Source of the DNA: Amorphophallus konjac
Taxonomy: Eukaryota > Streptophyta > Magnoliopsida > Alismatales > Araceae
Length of the DNA stretch: 64,000 nt
Direction of reading: 5' to 3'
Assembly (NCBI GenBank): GCA_022559845.1
Contig: CM040121.1
Span: 511,170,566-511,234,565 of the forward strand
Numbering within the stretch: position 1 is the first letter of the stretch; the number at the start of each line of letters is the position of its first letter. The notes below the pieces were generated by a model. It was given only the letters and a program-made list of their open reading frames with translations. It did no database searches and had not been told where the DNA came from. The translations under genes and the position numbers were made by a program. Positions 1 to 10,300 of the stretch are shown here, in pieces.

Positions 1-966
1 CGACTATCTGCTTCAGAGAAGATTGCCCCCCCCCCCCCCCCCCCCCCCCCCGAGGTAGAGGAGGGAGAGATCATTGAAGAGGAAGCCGGGACTACTGGGG
101 CCCTGGCTCTTGTTGCTGAATCTGGCCATATGGGGGTCAGTCAAGTTGGAGGCGAGGAGCAGATGTCCTTGGCCCTTGATGTCCCTGTTGCAGCTTCATC
201 CCAAGGGGCTGGCAGGGAAGTTTCCGTCATCGAGACCCCAGCTACCATATCAGTTACTACAGTTGTTCCCCATGCAAGTGCCCTGCAGATCATGCCATCA
301 TCGTCTTCTGGGACGAGCAACAATATCTGGGCCACCGTGGACAGCAGAGTGGAGTTTGAACTACCCGAGACGTCACCGCTCGGTCTCCAGTCATCGAGTG
401 ACCTCGTGTGGCAGTTCTTAGGGACCCTTCAGCAGACCATAGCGGCCAGCAGAGATTTGACTTATGTTCAGCTGAGGGGCTTGATAGAGCACTGGTCCCG
501 CTCACTGGTGGCTTTCGACTGCCCCATGGACGACTGGACTCCACGGGTAATTCTGTTGCTGAAATATGTGAACAAAAGGGAGTTCTTAGGCCGAGAGGTA
601 ACTGACCAGCTGACGGCCATAACATTGGAGCGAGCTGAATGCTGAGCGACTCTCGTCTCTTTGAAAGGGACTGCGGCGCAAATGAGGGATGATGCCAGTG
701 CCCCTTTGCAGTGCCGAAGTTTCCTTACAGCCCGGATAGTAGAGCTGCAGGATGAACTTTCAAGGGCAGAGGCTAAGCTTCAAGAAATAGAGCGTCTGGA
801 AGTCCAGAAGATAGAGGAAGCAGAAATGGCCAAGCGACAAGCTGCTTCCCTTGAGGAGAAACTGTCCCAGCTGGAGGTCGCCGAGTCTCGGATGCAAGAA
901 CTGACCCGCCATCCTTCTTTGGGTATTCCGGGGCTGGAAGACATCTTCCGACGCCCGCTGCCATAG
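1..966 (+). CDS. Antisense ORF protein of the Tat element, coiled-coil C-terminus (partial, one stop)
   Basis: This frame is open from the window edge to the stop at 966, broken only by a TGA at 643-645. It faces the pol gene, so it is antisense to the host retrotransposon. A run of 26 C (26-51) encodes about nine prolines and is followed by an acidic stretch. The middle (about 130-640) is a helical-looking region I do not recognise. The last 80 residues are a charged heptad-like segment rich in Glu, Leu, Lys and Gln, probably a coiled coil. Tat elements often carry an antisense ORF in this place, some encoding plant mobile domain or transposase-like proteins; which type this one belongs to cannot be told from the visible part. 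The start lies left of the window. Confidence 0.6.
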
Positions 967-1445
967 TCTCCTATATTTCCCTCCCTGCTTGATGGACTTT
1001 ATGTATTCCGGGGTATGCCCCGCGTAACATGTATCTTTTTATTTCATAGGAATGAAAACTCCTCATTTGCTGTTAAATGACGACTCCATTCTTTCATTAT
1101 TCTTTTCCTTCCCCTTTCCGCTCGCCAGTCAATTCTAGTCCGAGTATGTGAGTCACTAGGGCAGGAGAGCGCTCACGCGTTCATCAAAGGGGTGAGGTGT
1201 TCACTCCACCGCGTCGTGACCATTATTGGGACCAAGCAATGGCTAACGTAGGCCAAAAGTTCAAAGGACCAAAAAGTGTAGAGGCCCCTTAGGGCTGGGA
1301 AATAAGGTCAGATGGCTTGTCAGCCGGACTCATTGACGCTGACAGAAATTGCGGGTAGGGTTTATTCATCGACAGAGGTTATATGTCGAAGCAAAAGAAG
1401 TTATATGCTTAACGAGGACGAAGGGTCCAGGTTAGGGGGATGTTG
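967..1445. other. Noncoding stretch between antisense ORF and first tandem array
   Basis: No supported gene. It holds AT-richer sequence after the antisense ORF stop, then segments with phrases such as 'catcgacagaggtt' and 'cgaagcaa' that recur in the 121-bp array further right. It is therefore the decayed edge of the repeat field. Confidence 0.5.
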
Positions 1446-2486
1446 ACCGGTCCTGTCGATGATGACAGGGGCCGAAAAGGTAGCCGATCTTGCCGATGGT
1501 GACAAGGGCCGAAAAGGTAGCCGATCTTACCGATGGTGACAAGGGCCGAAAAGGTAGCTGGTCTTGCCGATGGTGACAAGGGCCAAAAAGGTAGCCGGTC
1601 TTGCCGATGGTGACAAGGACCGGAAGGGGTAGTGACCGATCTTGCCGATGGTGACAAGGGTCGAAAAGATGGTCGGTCTTGTCGATGGTGACAAGGGCCG
1701 AAAAGGGTAGCGACCGATCTTGCCGATGGTGATAAGGGTCGAAAAGATGGCCGATCTTGCCGATGGTGACAAGGGCCGAGAAGGGTAGCCGGTCTTGCCG
1801 ATGGTGACAAGGATCGGAAGGGGTAGCGACCGATCTTGCCGATGGTGACAAGGGTTGAAAAGATGGCCGGTCTTGCCGAAAGTGACAAGGACTGGAAGGG
1901 GTAGCGACCGATCTTGCCGATGGTGACAAGGGTCGAAAAGATGGCCGGTCTTGCCGATGGTGACAAGGGCCGAGAAGGGTAGATAGTCTTGCCGATGGTG
2001 ACAAGGACCAGAAGGGGTAGCGACCGATCTTGCCGATGATGACAAGGGTCGAAAAGATGGCCGGTCTTGGCGATGGTGACAAGGGCTGAGAAGGTAGCCG
2101 GTCTTGCCGATGGTGACAAGGATCGGAAGGGGTAGCGACCGATCTTGTCGATGATGACAAGGGTCGAAAAGATGGCCGGTCTTGTCGATAGTGACAAGGG
2201 CTGAGAAGGGTAGACGGTCTTGCCGATGGTGATAAGGACCAGAAGGGGTAGCGATCGATCTTGCCGATGATGGCAAGGGTCGAAAAGATGGCCGGTCTTG
2301 CCGATGGTGACAAGGGCCGAGAAGGTAGCCGGTCTTGCCGATGGTGACAAGGACCGGAAGGGGTAGCGACTGATCTTGCCGATGATGACAAGGGTCAAAA
2401 AGATGGCCGGTCTTGCCGATGGTGACAAGGGCCGAAAAGGGTAGCCTGTCTTGCCGATGGTGACAAGGGCCGATAAGGTAGATAGA
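1446..2486. repeat. Minisatellite array, 37-41 bp units (Tat 3' region)
   Basis: About 26 head-to-tail units built on a core like 'cttgccgatggtgacaagg', with alternating endings that give 37- or 41-bp monomers and a looser three-unit higher-order period of about 115-119 bp. The core is a short interrupted palindrome (CTTG...CAAG). All three minus-strand frames stay open for 250-340 codons because the units happen to lack stops. Frame shifts between unit lengths and Ser/Pro/His/Arg-rich peptides in every frame argue against real coding. The array lies between pol and the antisense ORF, where Retand elements are known to carry amplified repeats. Confidence 0.9.
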
Positions 2487-2554
2487 AGTGGAATGATGAA
2501 TGAGGGTAACCTCGTTACTACATCATCATCATTTTTTTATTTCATTTTTTTATC

Positions 2555-2785
2555 ACATTACCGACTCAAGCGTCCTTTCAGATTTTCGTCGAAGTCAACC
2601 CCCTCTTGCTTTTGCCCACGCGCCCTTCCGTGTTTTCACGTGACGGGGTACCCGATTTTGCATGTGACGCCCTTTCGGGTTTTCGCCACAGCCGGGCTAT
2701 AGCCATTTTTGCTCTTGTTCCGAATACAGGAACAAGTCCGGCGGGGTATCTCTATTTTTAACCCCATTTTTTACTTTTTCTTTTA
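2555..2785 (+). repeat. Direct repeat, copy 1 (about 230 bp), with 'cgccctttcgggtttt' motifs
   Basis: Near-identical to 3572-3805. Each copy has several variants of a motif like 'cgcccttccgggttttc' separated by 20-40 bases, then a conserved block ending in 'gtatctctatttttaacccc' and a T-rich tail. The two copies bracket the 121-bp array, which suggests a segmental duplication of array plus flank. Confidence 0.85.
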
Positions 2786-2830
2786 TTCCACGGAGAATCC
2801 GGAACATGGGAGAACTTATCTTGCTAGAAT

Positions 2831-3490
2831 GCCGACCGGCCTTGTCGATGATGACAAGGGTCGGGCCCTGGTTCGGTTCATCGACATCAATTGAATGCCG
2901 AAGCAAAGACTATATACTTCTTAACAGGGATAAAAGGTCCGAGTTACAGGTAAAGTTTGAATGGCCTTGTCGATGATGACAAGGGTCGAGCACAGGTTTG
3001 TTCATCGACATGGGTTACAAGCTGAAGCAAGGGTGTTTTCATTAACAAGGATGAAAGGTCCGAGTTAAGGGTAGAGTTCGATCGATCTCGCCGATGATGA
3101 CGAGGGTTGAACGTGGGTTTGTTCATCGACATGGGTTACACGTCGAGGCAAGGGTATCTTCATTGACAATGACGGAAGGTCCGAGTCAAGGGTAGAGTTT
3201 GATCGGTCTCGCCGATGATGACGAGGGTCGAACATGGGTTTGTTCATCAACGTGGGTTACGTATCAAAGCAAGGGTATCTTCATTGACAAGGATGGAAGG
3301 TCCGAGTCAAGGGTAGAGTTCGACCGATCTCGCCGATGATGACGAGGGTCGAACATGGGTTTGTTCATCGACATGGGTTACACGTCAAGGCAAGGGCATC
3401 TTCATTGACAAGGATGGAAGGTCCGAGTCAAGGGTAGAGTTTGACCAATCTCGCCGATGATGACGAGGGTCGAACATAGGTTTGGTAAAG
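2831..3490. repeat. Tandem array, about 121-bp units
   Basis: Six units, each holding 'ggtccgagtcaagggtagag', a core like 'cgatgatgacgagggtcgaa' and 'gtttgttcatcgacatgggt'. The core is clearly related to the 37-41 bp array to the left, so the longer unit looks like a short monomer expanded with new flanking sequence. Confidence 0.88.
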
Positions 3491-3571
3491 GGGATCTCCG
3501 GTGGAACTCTTGATGGTTGTCCATTGGGAGTCTCATTAGGAGGAGAATAAAGAGGAACTTTTTAGATTACC

Positions 3572-3805
3572 ACTTTACTGACCTAAGCGCCCTTTCGGGT
3601 TTTCGCCGAGGCCAGCCCCCTCTTGATTTTGCCCACGCGCCCTTCCGGGTTTTCACGTGGCGGGGTACCCGATTTTGCCTGCGACGCCCTTTCGGGTTTT
3701 CACGACAGCCGGGCTATAGCCATTTTTGCCCTTGTTCCGAATACAGGAACAAGTCCGGCGGGGTATCTCTATTTTTAACCCCATTTTTTTGCTTTTTTTT
3801 TTTTG
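3572..3805 (+). repeat. Direct repeat, copy 2 (about 230 bp)
   Basis: Second copy of the 2555-2785 block, with the same order of 'ctttcgggttttc' motifs and the same T-rich end. It lies directly after the 121-bp array. Confidence 0.85.
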
Positions 3806-3831
3806 CTCATATAACAGGAGGATGATGAGAG

Positions 3832-4210
3832 AGTTGGCTAGGATACGACGTCTTGCGCCAGAAAAGGGCTTATTCGTCAACAAGAAGGTAATGCTAACGC
3901 AAAGGATAGATCTGAGCCGGTTTGAGCGTAAGGCCCGCATTGGCAATGTTGTATAAGGGTCGGCTAGGACATGAAGTCTTGCGCCGAGAAAAAGGGCTTA
4001 TTCATCAGCAAGGAAACAATGCTGACGCAAAGGATAGATCTGAGCCGATTCGGGCGTAAGGCCTGTAATGGCAATGTTGTATAAGGGTCAGCTAGGACAC
4101 GAAGTCTTGCGTCGAGAAAAAGTGCTTATTCGTCGGCAGGGAAACAATGCTGACGCAAAGGATAGATTTGAGCCGATTCGGGCGTAGGGCCCGTAATGGC
4201 AATGTTGTTG
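3832..4210. repeat. Tandem array, about 127-bp units, three copies
   Basis: Three head-to-tail copies starting near 3836, 3962 and 4089, each with 'ggctaggacacgaagtcttg' followed by 'gcaaaggatagatctgagcc' and a GC-rich end. It is unrelated by eye to the neighbouring 40-bp array. Confidence 0.85.
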
Positions 4211-4221
4211 ATATCATGCGA

Positions 4222-5067
4222 GCTCGGTTATGGCAGAGTACCACTAGACCAGGGTAAGGATAGTTCTATCAGGACGGAGTGCCACAAGACCGGGGTGAGG
4301 TAGCTCGGTCAGGGCGGAGTGCCACTAGACCAAAGTGATGGTAGCTCGATCAGGGTGGAGTGCAACTAGACCGGGGTGAGGTAGCTCGGTCAGGGCAGAG
4401 TGCCACTAGACCAAGGTAAAGGTAGCTCGGTCAGGGCGGAGTGCCACTAGACCGGGGTAAGCTAGCTCGGTCAGGGCGGAGTGCCACTAGACCAAGGTAA
4501 GGTAGCTCGGTCAGGGCAAAGTGCCACTAGACCGGGGTGAGGTAGCTCGGTCAGGGCGAAGTGCCACTAGACCAAGGTGAAGGTAGCTCGGTCAGGGCGG
4601 AGTGCCACTAGACCAAGGTGAAGGTAGCTCGGTCAGGGCGGAGTGCCACTAGACCAAGGTGAAGGTAGCTCAGTCAGGGCGGAGTGCCACTAGACCAAGG
4701 TAAAGGTAGCTCGGTCAGGGCGGAGTGCCACTAGACCAAGGTGAAGGTACCTCGGTCAGGGCGGAGCGCCACTAGACCAAGGTGAGGTAGCTCGGTCAGG
4801 GCGGAGTGCCACTAGACCAAGGTAAAGGTAGCTCGGTCAGGGCAGAGTGCCACTAGACCAAGGTGAAGGTAGCTCGATCAGGGCGGAGCGCCACTAGACC
4901 AAGGTGAGGTAGCTCGGTCAGGGCGGAGTGCCACTAGACCAAGGTAAGGTAGCTCGGTCAGGGCGGAGTGCCACTAGACCAAGGTGAAGGTAGCTCGGTC
5001 AAGGTGGAGTGCCACTAGACCAAGGTAAGATAGCTCGGTCAGGGCGGAGTGCCACTAGACCAAGGTG
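4222..5067. repeat. Minisatellite array, 39-41 bp units, about 21 copies
   Basis: Homogeneous head-to-tail units with the core 'ctcggtcagggcggagtgcc' followed by 'actagaccaaggt' and a variable 2-5 base joint. GGTC and GACC within each unit can pair. The last unit ends about ten bases from the pol stop codon (5078-5080 on the minus strand), so the array starts almost exactly where coding ends. Units are more alike here than in the 37-41 bp array, which suggests later expansion. Confidence 0.92.
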
Positions 5068-5077
5068 AGTATTTCGA

Positions 5078-5995
5078 TTACTGAGGGAATGTCAGTTGCA
5101 CCGTGTGATATAGCTTTATATGCTTTCCATTGAGGGGAGAGAACTGGACGACTGCTTTGTGGTCTGCCAGGATGTAGGCACCCCCTTCATATACTCGGTG
5201 GATAATATATGGTCCGACCTAGTTTTTGACCAACTTCCCTTTGGGGTTGGAGGCCATTACTTCTCTTCTTTTGACCATTACCAGGTCTCCTTTCTTGAAT
5301 TCTCGACCTTTGACCAGCTTATCGAAAGCACGGGCCATGCGAGCTTGGTAGAGTTGAATGTTCTGTTGCGCACGGAGATGCTTTCCTTCGAGCTCGGCGA
5401 GCTCTTCCAATCTTCTTTCTGCATTAGTTTGTTCACCGCTGACTAGTCCATGTTGGATGGCAACTCGCAGCGAGGGGACTTCTAATTCAATCGGCACCAC
5501 AGCCTCGACCCATACACGAGGGAGAATGGCAAACAGCCGGTTGGGGTTTTATAGACGGTACGATAGGCCCAGAGCACCTCGTACATCTTTTCTTCCCAAT
5601 CCTTTTTATTGGACCTGATAGTCTTTGCCAGCAATGTGCATAGTGTCTTGTTGAAGGCTTCTGCAAGTCCATTGGCTTGATGGTTGTAGGGGGACGACGT
5701 CCTCCAGTCAATCTTATATTTGTCAGCTAGCCGGTAAACCTTCTAGTTTCTGAAATGGCTGCCGTTGTCAGAGATAATTCGGCTGGGAATTCTGAATCGG
5801 AATATTATGTTCTGCCGTAAGAATCTTGCAACCAGTTCTCCCGTCACATCTCTTAGCGCAACTGCTTCCGCCCATCTGGAGAAGTAGTCTGTAGCTGCTA
5901 AGATGTATCTGCACCCTGATGAAGATGCTGGTAGTGGCCCTACCACGTCCGTGCCCCACTGAGCAAATGGCCAGCTTGGTAAGGTAGGATGTAGT
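5078..5995 (-). pseudogene. pol: Integrase core and C-terminal domain of the Tat pol (broken)
   Basis: This is the last part of pol. All three catalytic acids of the DDE integrase core are visible: D in ATDYFSRWAEA (near 5890), D in ISDNGSHF (near 5765) and E in NGLAEAFNKTL (near 5655). A C-terminal part with KGDLVMVKRR and a PKGKLVKN segment follows. Breaks: TAG at 5743-5745 (Gln codon expected), TAG at 5219-5221 (Trp expected) and a single-base loss near 5508 in a G run. Coding ends at the TAA at 5078-5080. The zinc-binding half lies beyond the inserted solo LTR I, and reading resumes in frame at 8158. Inactive as it stands. Confidence 0.92.
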
Positions 5996-6242
5996 TGTTA
6001 TGTGCAGCGAAGAGTGATATAGAAAGGGGGGATGAATAGATCACTCCCGAAAATTAAATTCTCAACGGTAAAACACAACTTCGTTTCTCAACCCTTCAGA
6101 AACAGCACAAAGGATAGCTAAGACAATCAATAACCAACACCGAAGAAAGAAGTGAGATCGAGAGAGCAGTTCACAGTCAAACAAAATGCCAAGCAGATGG
6201 AGAGCAACAATGATAACAGGCAAACCACAGAAGAGACAAGAG

Positions 6243-6312
6243 TTTTTAAGGTGGTTCGATTGTAGTCCACAATCTACATCCACCCCTCACTCCAAATCGA
6301 AGTGAGGCTTCC
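6243..6312 (-). other. U5-type hairpin module of LTR I
   Basis: Minus-strand reading: a stem CCTCACT/AGTGAGG next to 'ggtggatgtag' and followed by the block ending 'aaccacctt'. The same module, with stem bases changed on both sides, is found in LTRs A, D, E and H. Confidence 0.6.
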
Positions 6313-6889
6313 ACTAGCAAAGGCTAGAAACAGCAGACTCAGTCTGCGAACATATGCTGCCAAACAGCTTGACCAACCAAGGGAAACAAATCCCTCAACC
6401 CAAACTCTGCAACCCACAGAGCTTGACACCTAGACCTGCTACCCGCAAGACCAGAACCGGAGACGAATCTCCCTTCCTCCAAACCGGAGGGAACCTGCTA
6501 GTGACAGCCCGTCACTGGCAAACCAGAGATCACATATCTCTCTTCCTCTGAAGCCCAGAGGGACACCGAAGAATCTCTCCCTTTCTCCGAACACTGGAGG
6601 GTAACAATATGGAATAAGAAGGATAAAGAGAAAAACAAAAACAAAACAAGACAACTGATGAAGACAATCGTTTCTGAAAACCAAGAACAATGTAGCTTCC
6701 GAAGAAGCAGATCTTCACAGACTCAGACTCTTCTCTCTCTCTCAAATACTTTTCTCTCAGATCAATTCTCACGAATTCTTTCTCTCTGTCTTCTCTCTGG
6801 AACGTGGAGGCTCTCTCTATTCTTCTTCTACTCAGGCACTAATTCTTCTTAGCTTTTCCTCCAGTTCACCTTTTTTGATCGCAGAGGAC

Positions 6890-6906
6890 ATCCTTTTATA
6901 TGGCTT
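6890..6906 (-). promoter_or_regulatory. Probable TATA box of LTR I
   Basis: Minus-strand 'catataaaagg', between the repeat-bearing U3 and the U5-type hairpin, where an LTR promoter is expected. Confidence 0.55.
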
Positions 6907-7079
6907 CCGACCTGAATTCCATGACTTCACTCGTGTGGCGTGAGTGGGGCTCGTGCCCTCCTTTTCCAGAGAAACCTCAGATCACATGCCAGGCAGTAAC
7001 CTCGGATCACGTGCCCAATCATCAGTTTGAATCAACCTGAAAGAAGAGAAGAATGGATGCATGAACAAGCCATAGCAAG

Positions 7080-8060
7080 TGTATAGACTTAACCGATGTG
7101 AACACAGGCTGTACACACTTTGATTGCATGCATGAGAAAGCAGTGTACAGACTTGTTGTGAAGAACAATTCCCAAATGCAGTGTATGGACTTAGCGTGAA
7201 TGCTAGAAGATGCTAAGTGAGACGGATGTATAGACTTTGATGTATGCATAGACTTGTATGAAGAACAGACTGTACAGACTTCAGACTCAGCTGCAAACTG
7301 AGCTAAAGAGTGTATAGACTTTGATAGATGATGTACAGTGCACCCAATGTACAGACTTGACGGATGTATAGACTTGTGTTATGCAGCCAAACTATGTACA
7401 TACTTGATGAGGCGCTAAGTGAGACAGAGCTGGCTGTACAGACTTTGAGAGACGATGCATTGTAGGCAAACACTGTACAGACTTTGAGACATGATGTATG
7501 AACAGTGCGGCGATGTATAGACTTGGTTGATGATGTACAGTGCACGCAATGTACAGACTTGCTTTGCGAACAGGGCAGACAGTGTATAGACTTGATAACA
7601 TGAGACGCTGAATGAGACGGTCGGATGTACAGACTTTGCCAATGTACATACTTTGAAAGATGCATGCGATGTATAGACTTAGTGTTCTGAAGGTAGGTAA
7701 AGATAAGGAATGTATAGACTTGAACGTGTGCAAGCAGTGTATAGACTTAGTGTTGCGAACACAGGTGACTTGAAGATGCACGATGTATAGACTTAATGGT
7801 TGTGTGAGCATGCAGTTGCCAATGTATAGACTTAGAGAAATGATGCATAAATAGGCGATGTACAGACTTTGCGAGCGCCAAGTTGATGTACAGACTTGAA
7901 GTGTCTCATGCAACCAGACAAGTGAATGCACAGACAATGTACAGACTTAGTGCAAACGGGATGTGCAGACTTTTTAGCATGTAATGTATAGACTTGATAT
8001 CAAGGAATGCACTGGCTGTACACACTTGAAGTAATGCATGCAGCAGACGATGTTTAGACT
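7080..8060 (-). repeat. Spaced short repeats 'aagtctatacattg' in LTR I
   Basis: About 30 copies of a 13-15 base core (plus strand 'caatgtatagactt', with gtatag/gtacag variants) set 25-50 bases apart. The sequences between cores are largely unrelated to each other. The same core fills the U3 of both D LTRs. Confidence 0.9.
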
Positions 8061-8157
8061 TGATAAAGTAATGCATGTCTATATGACAACCACATGAACT
8101 GCACTGTCCTAAATGATGAAGCATGAATTGATCTAGAGATAGAAACATATTAATTTA

Positions 8158-9168
8158 TAGTGTGAGATTGGCGTGCTCTTGACATTTCTGACAAGCCTTA
8201 GCGAACTTGCAACAGTCATCAAATATGGTGGGCCAATAGTAACCCAACTTCTTTATCTCGATTTTCATTTTCGGGCCGGCCTGATGCGCCCCAGCTGGAC
8301 CCGCATGGACTTCTTGCATCACCTGCCCAGCCTCTATTGAAGACAAGCAACGAAGTAGAACTCTTCTTCGGGCATCTGCCATTATTAGGAACAAGGTTCC
8401 GTTTCTCATCTCGTAAGAGTCCTCGACCCTCAGGAGTTTCATTCTTTGTTCTTTCTCTTTTGGGAGCTGCTGGTGCTGAAACCACCGTAAGAGATGTTCT
8501 CGCCAATCGGGTTGTTGAACCTCTTCGACGGCTGCCACCTCATTCTCTAGTTCGTCGGCCAAGACCTCCGTCGCACTGGGGACCTGTCGGCGGTTGATCA
8601 CTGTTATGTTCAGGCTTGTGTCTGGCGGGACTGCCAAAGAACTGGCCAATTTAGCAAGGGCATCTGCCTGAGCGTTCTGTCCTCGGTTGACATGCTTGAC
8701 GCTGATGAAGTAAAATTTCGACATCAGACGGATTGCCAGCTGATGGTAAGGGAGGAGCTCTTGCTTTCGCACATCGAATTCTCCTTCCAACTGCTTTATA
8801 ATTAGCATGGAGTCTCCAAATGCTTCCAGCATCTGAATCCCCATGGACAGTGCGATCTGCAACCCGATTATTAGGGCTTCATACTCTGATTCATTGTTCG
8901 TGCACGGCTTGTTAATCGAGCAAGATGTGTGCACAACTTCTCCTTCTGGAGATTTCAGGACTATGCCTGCTCCTGCTCTGACCCTGGCTGACCCAGTGGC
9001 CGAGGTATCAATTCTGGAGTCACCATCAAAATATAACTGCCACAAAGAGGGCTGCACTTGAGCGTCTTCCAAGGTTTCATCTTTAGGAAGTTCCGGTTCC
9101 AGAGGACAGTCCTCTGGTACCGGGTGCTCGGCGAAGAAGTCTGCGATAGCTTGACCTTTAACAGCCTC
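8158..9168 (-). pseudogene. pol: Second (archaeal-type) RNase H and integrase zinc finger of the Tat pol
   Basis: Open from just after a TGA at 9169-9171 to the insertion of LTR I. The first part is an RNase H of the type found as an extra domain in Tat elements. The acid set is present: D in LYFDGD, E in NNESEYEALI, D in FGDSMLI and D in NAQADALAKLA. The last 60 residues are the integrase zinc finger: a histidine pair (VHAGPAGAHQ), then CCKFAKACQKCQ. The frame runs without interruption for about 305 codons, the best preserved part of this pol. The next codons after the cut match those at 5995, so excision of LTR I would restore the frame. Two RNase H domains in a row support the Tat assignment. 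Confidence 0.92.
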
Positions 9169-9618
9169 TCACGGCACAAAGGAGATATCAAACTCCATAA
9201 GGATGACCGCCCATTTGCCTAAGCGACCCTTGAGTGCTGGCTGGGATATAATATATTTCAGCGGGTCCTCCTTGGATACCAGGCGAATTTCATGCGACAA
9301 CATATAGTGTCGAAGCTTCTTGACCGCGAAGACCAGTGCCAGACATGTTTTCTCGATATAAGTATACTTCTCCCCAGTCCTGACCAGTCTCTGACTGAGG
9401 TAGAAGAGGGCTTGTTCTTTCCCTTCTTCATTATCCTGGGCCAACATTGCCCCCAGAGAATTGTGTGTGGCGGCTATATATAATATCAGCGGCCGTCCTT
9501 TCACCAGTGCGCCCAGCACTGGAGGAGTCTTCAGATAGTCTTTCAGCTTGTCAAAGGCTATCTGGCAATCTTCATCCCAATAGAAGGGAACATCCTTCAT
9601 CATCAATTTGTGGAAAGG
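9169..9618 (-). pseudogene. pol: RNase H (Gypsy type) of the Tat pol
   Basis: This stretch follows the reverse transcriptase connection region. It holds WDEDCQIAFDKLKDYL, the ILYIAATHNSLGAMLAQ segment, and FYLSQRLVRTGEKYTYIEKTCLAL with the family's conserved E. It is the standard RNase H of Gypsy polyproteins, and the archaeal-type one comes right after it. It is bounded by TAG at 9619-9621 (Gln expected) and TGA at 9169-9171 (Arg expected), both single C-to-T changes, and continues in the same frame on both sides. Confidence 0.9.
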
Positions 9619-10300
9619 CTAACATCGCCCTGTCAAATTGGAAATGAAACGCCGGATATAAGCCAAGCGGCCCTACAGTGATCTCAGCTCCAAGAGGTTC
9701 CTTGGCGCAGGTAGTTCCTGAATTGCTCTGATCTTTACGGGGTCTATCTCGATTCCCCGGTATCTGACGATGAAACCCAAGAACTTCCCGCTCGACACTC
9801 CGAACGCACATTTCAAAGGGTTCATCTTCAATTCATGCTGCCTCAGCCTCTGAAAAATAATTCGGAGGTCCTGCAGATGGTCTTCTCTTCTTTCAGTCTT
9901 GACCACCAGATCATCTACGTAGCACTCGACCTTGTGGTAGAGCAACTCATCAAATATTCTGGTCATTGCGCGCTGATAAGTTGCGCCATCAATCTTTAGT
10001 CCGAATGGCATCCTCTTATAGTGATAGATGCCTTTAGGGGTTCGGAAGGCGGTGTGGACCCGGTCATGCTCCGCGATCTATATCTGATTGTAGCCGGACG
10101 ACCCGTCCATAAATGACAAGGCCTCATGGCCGGTTGTAGCATCAATCATGACTTCCGTTACTGGCACCGGAAAGTCATCCTTGGGGCAGGCTTTATTCAG
10201 ATCTCGGAAGTCAACGCATATCGGATCTGTCCATTCTTCTTTTTCACGGGGACGATATTCGCCAACCATGTGGTGTACTGATTTTCTTCGACAAATCCCA
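9619..10300 (-). pseudogene. pol: Reverse transcriptase of the Tat pol (broken)
   Basis: Reverse transcriptase motifs appear in order: VDFRDLNKACPKDDFP, FMDGSSGYNQI (first catalytic D), MPFGLK...ATYQRAM, YVDDLVVKT (catalytic DD pair near 9910-9921), KCAFGV and FLGFIV. Breaks: a one-base loss near 10218, just before the VDFRDLN motif, and TAG codons at 10078-10080, 9673-9675 and 9619-9621. All catalytic residues remain but the frame is dead. Upstream, the same gene runs through 10915 to the edge of inserted element C. Confidence 0.92.

Larger units (their letters stand above)
5996..8157 (-). mobile_element. Solo LTR I, SIRE-like Copia family related to element D
   Basis: This 2.16-kb insertion splits the Tat pol frame between the integrase zinc finger and catalytic core. 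Left end (LTR 3' end) is TG at 5996, read as ...aca on the minus strand. Flanks show ACTAC on one side and ACTAT on the other, consistent with a target duplication changed by one base. The right end is less certain: a TG start is not seen exactly there, so the LTR start may be trimmed. Content matches the LTR of D: spaced 'caatgtatagactt' repeats (reverse of D's core), a TATA box, and the U5-type hairpin. No internal region or second LTR is present. Confidence 0.85.

Noticed and set aside
1409..2428. A 339-codon protein of Ser/Pro/His-rich repeats
   Set aside because: All three frames are open only because of the repeat; unit lengths shift frame and the same words appear in each frame.
4222..5067. 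CRISPR-like array of 40-bp units
   Set aside because: The whole unit is conserved with no unique spacers, so it is a minisatellite in the tail of a retrotransposon.
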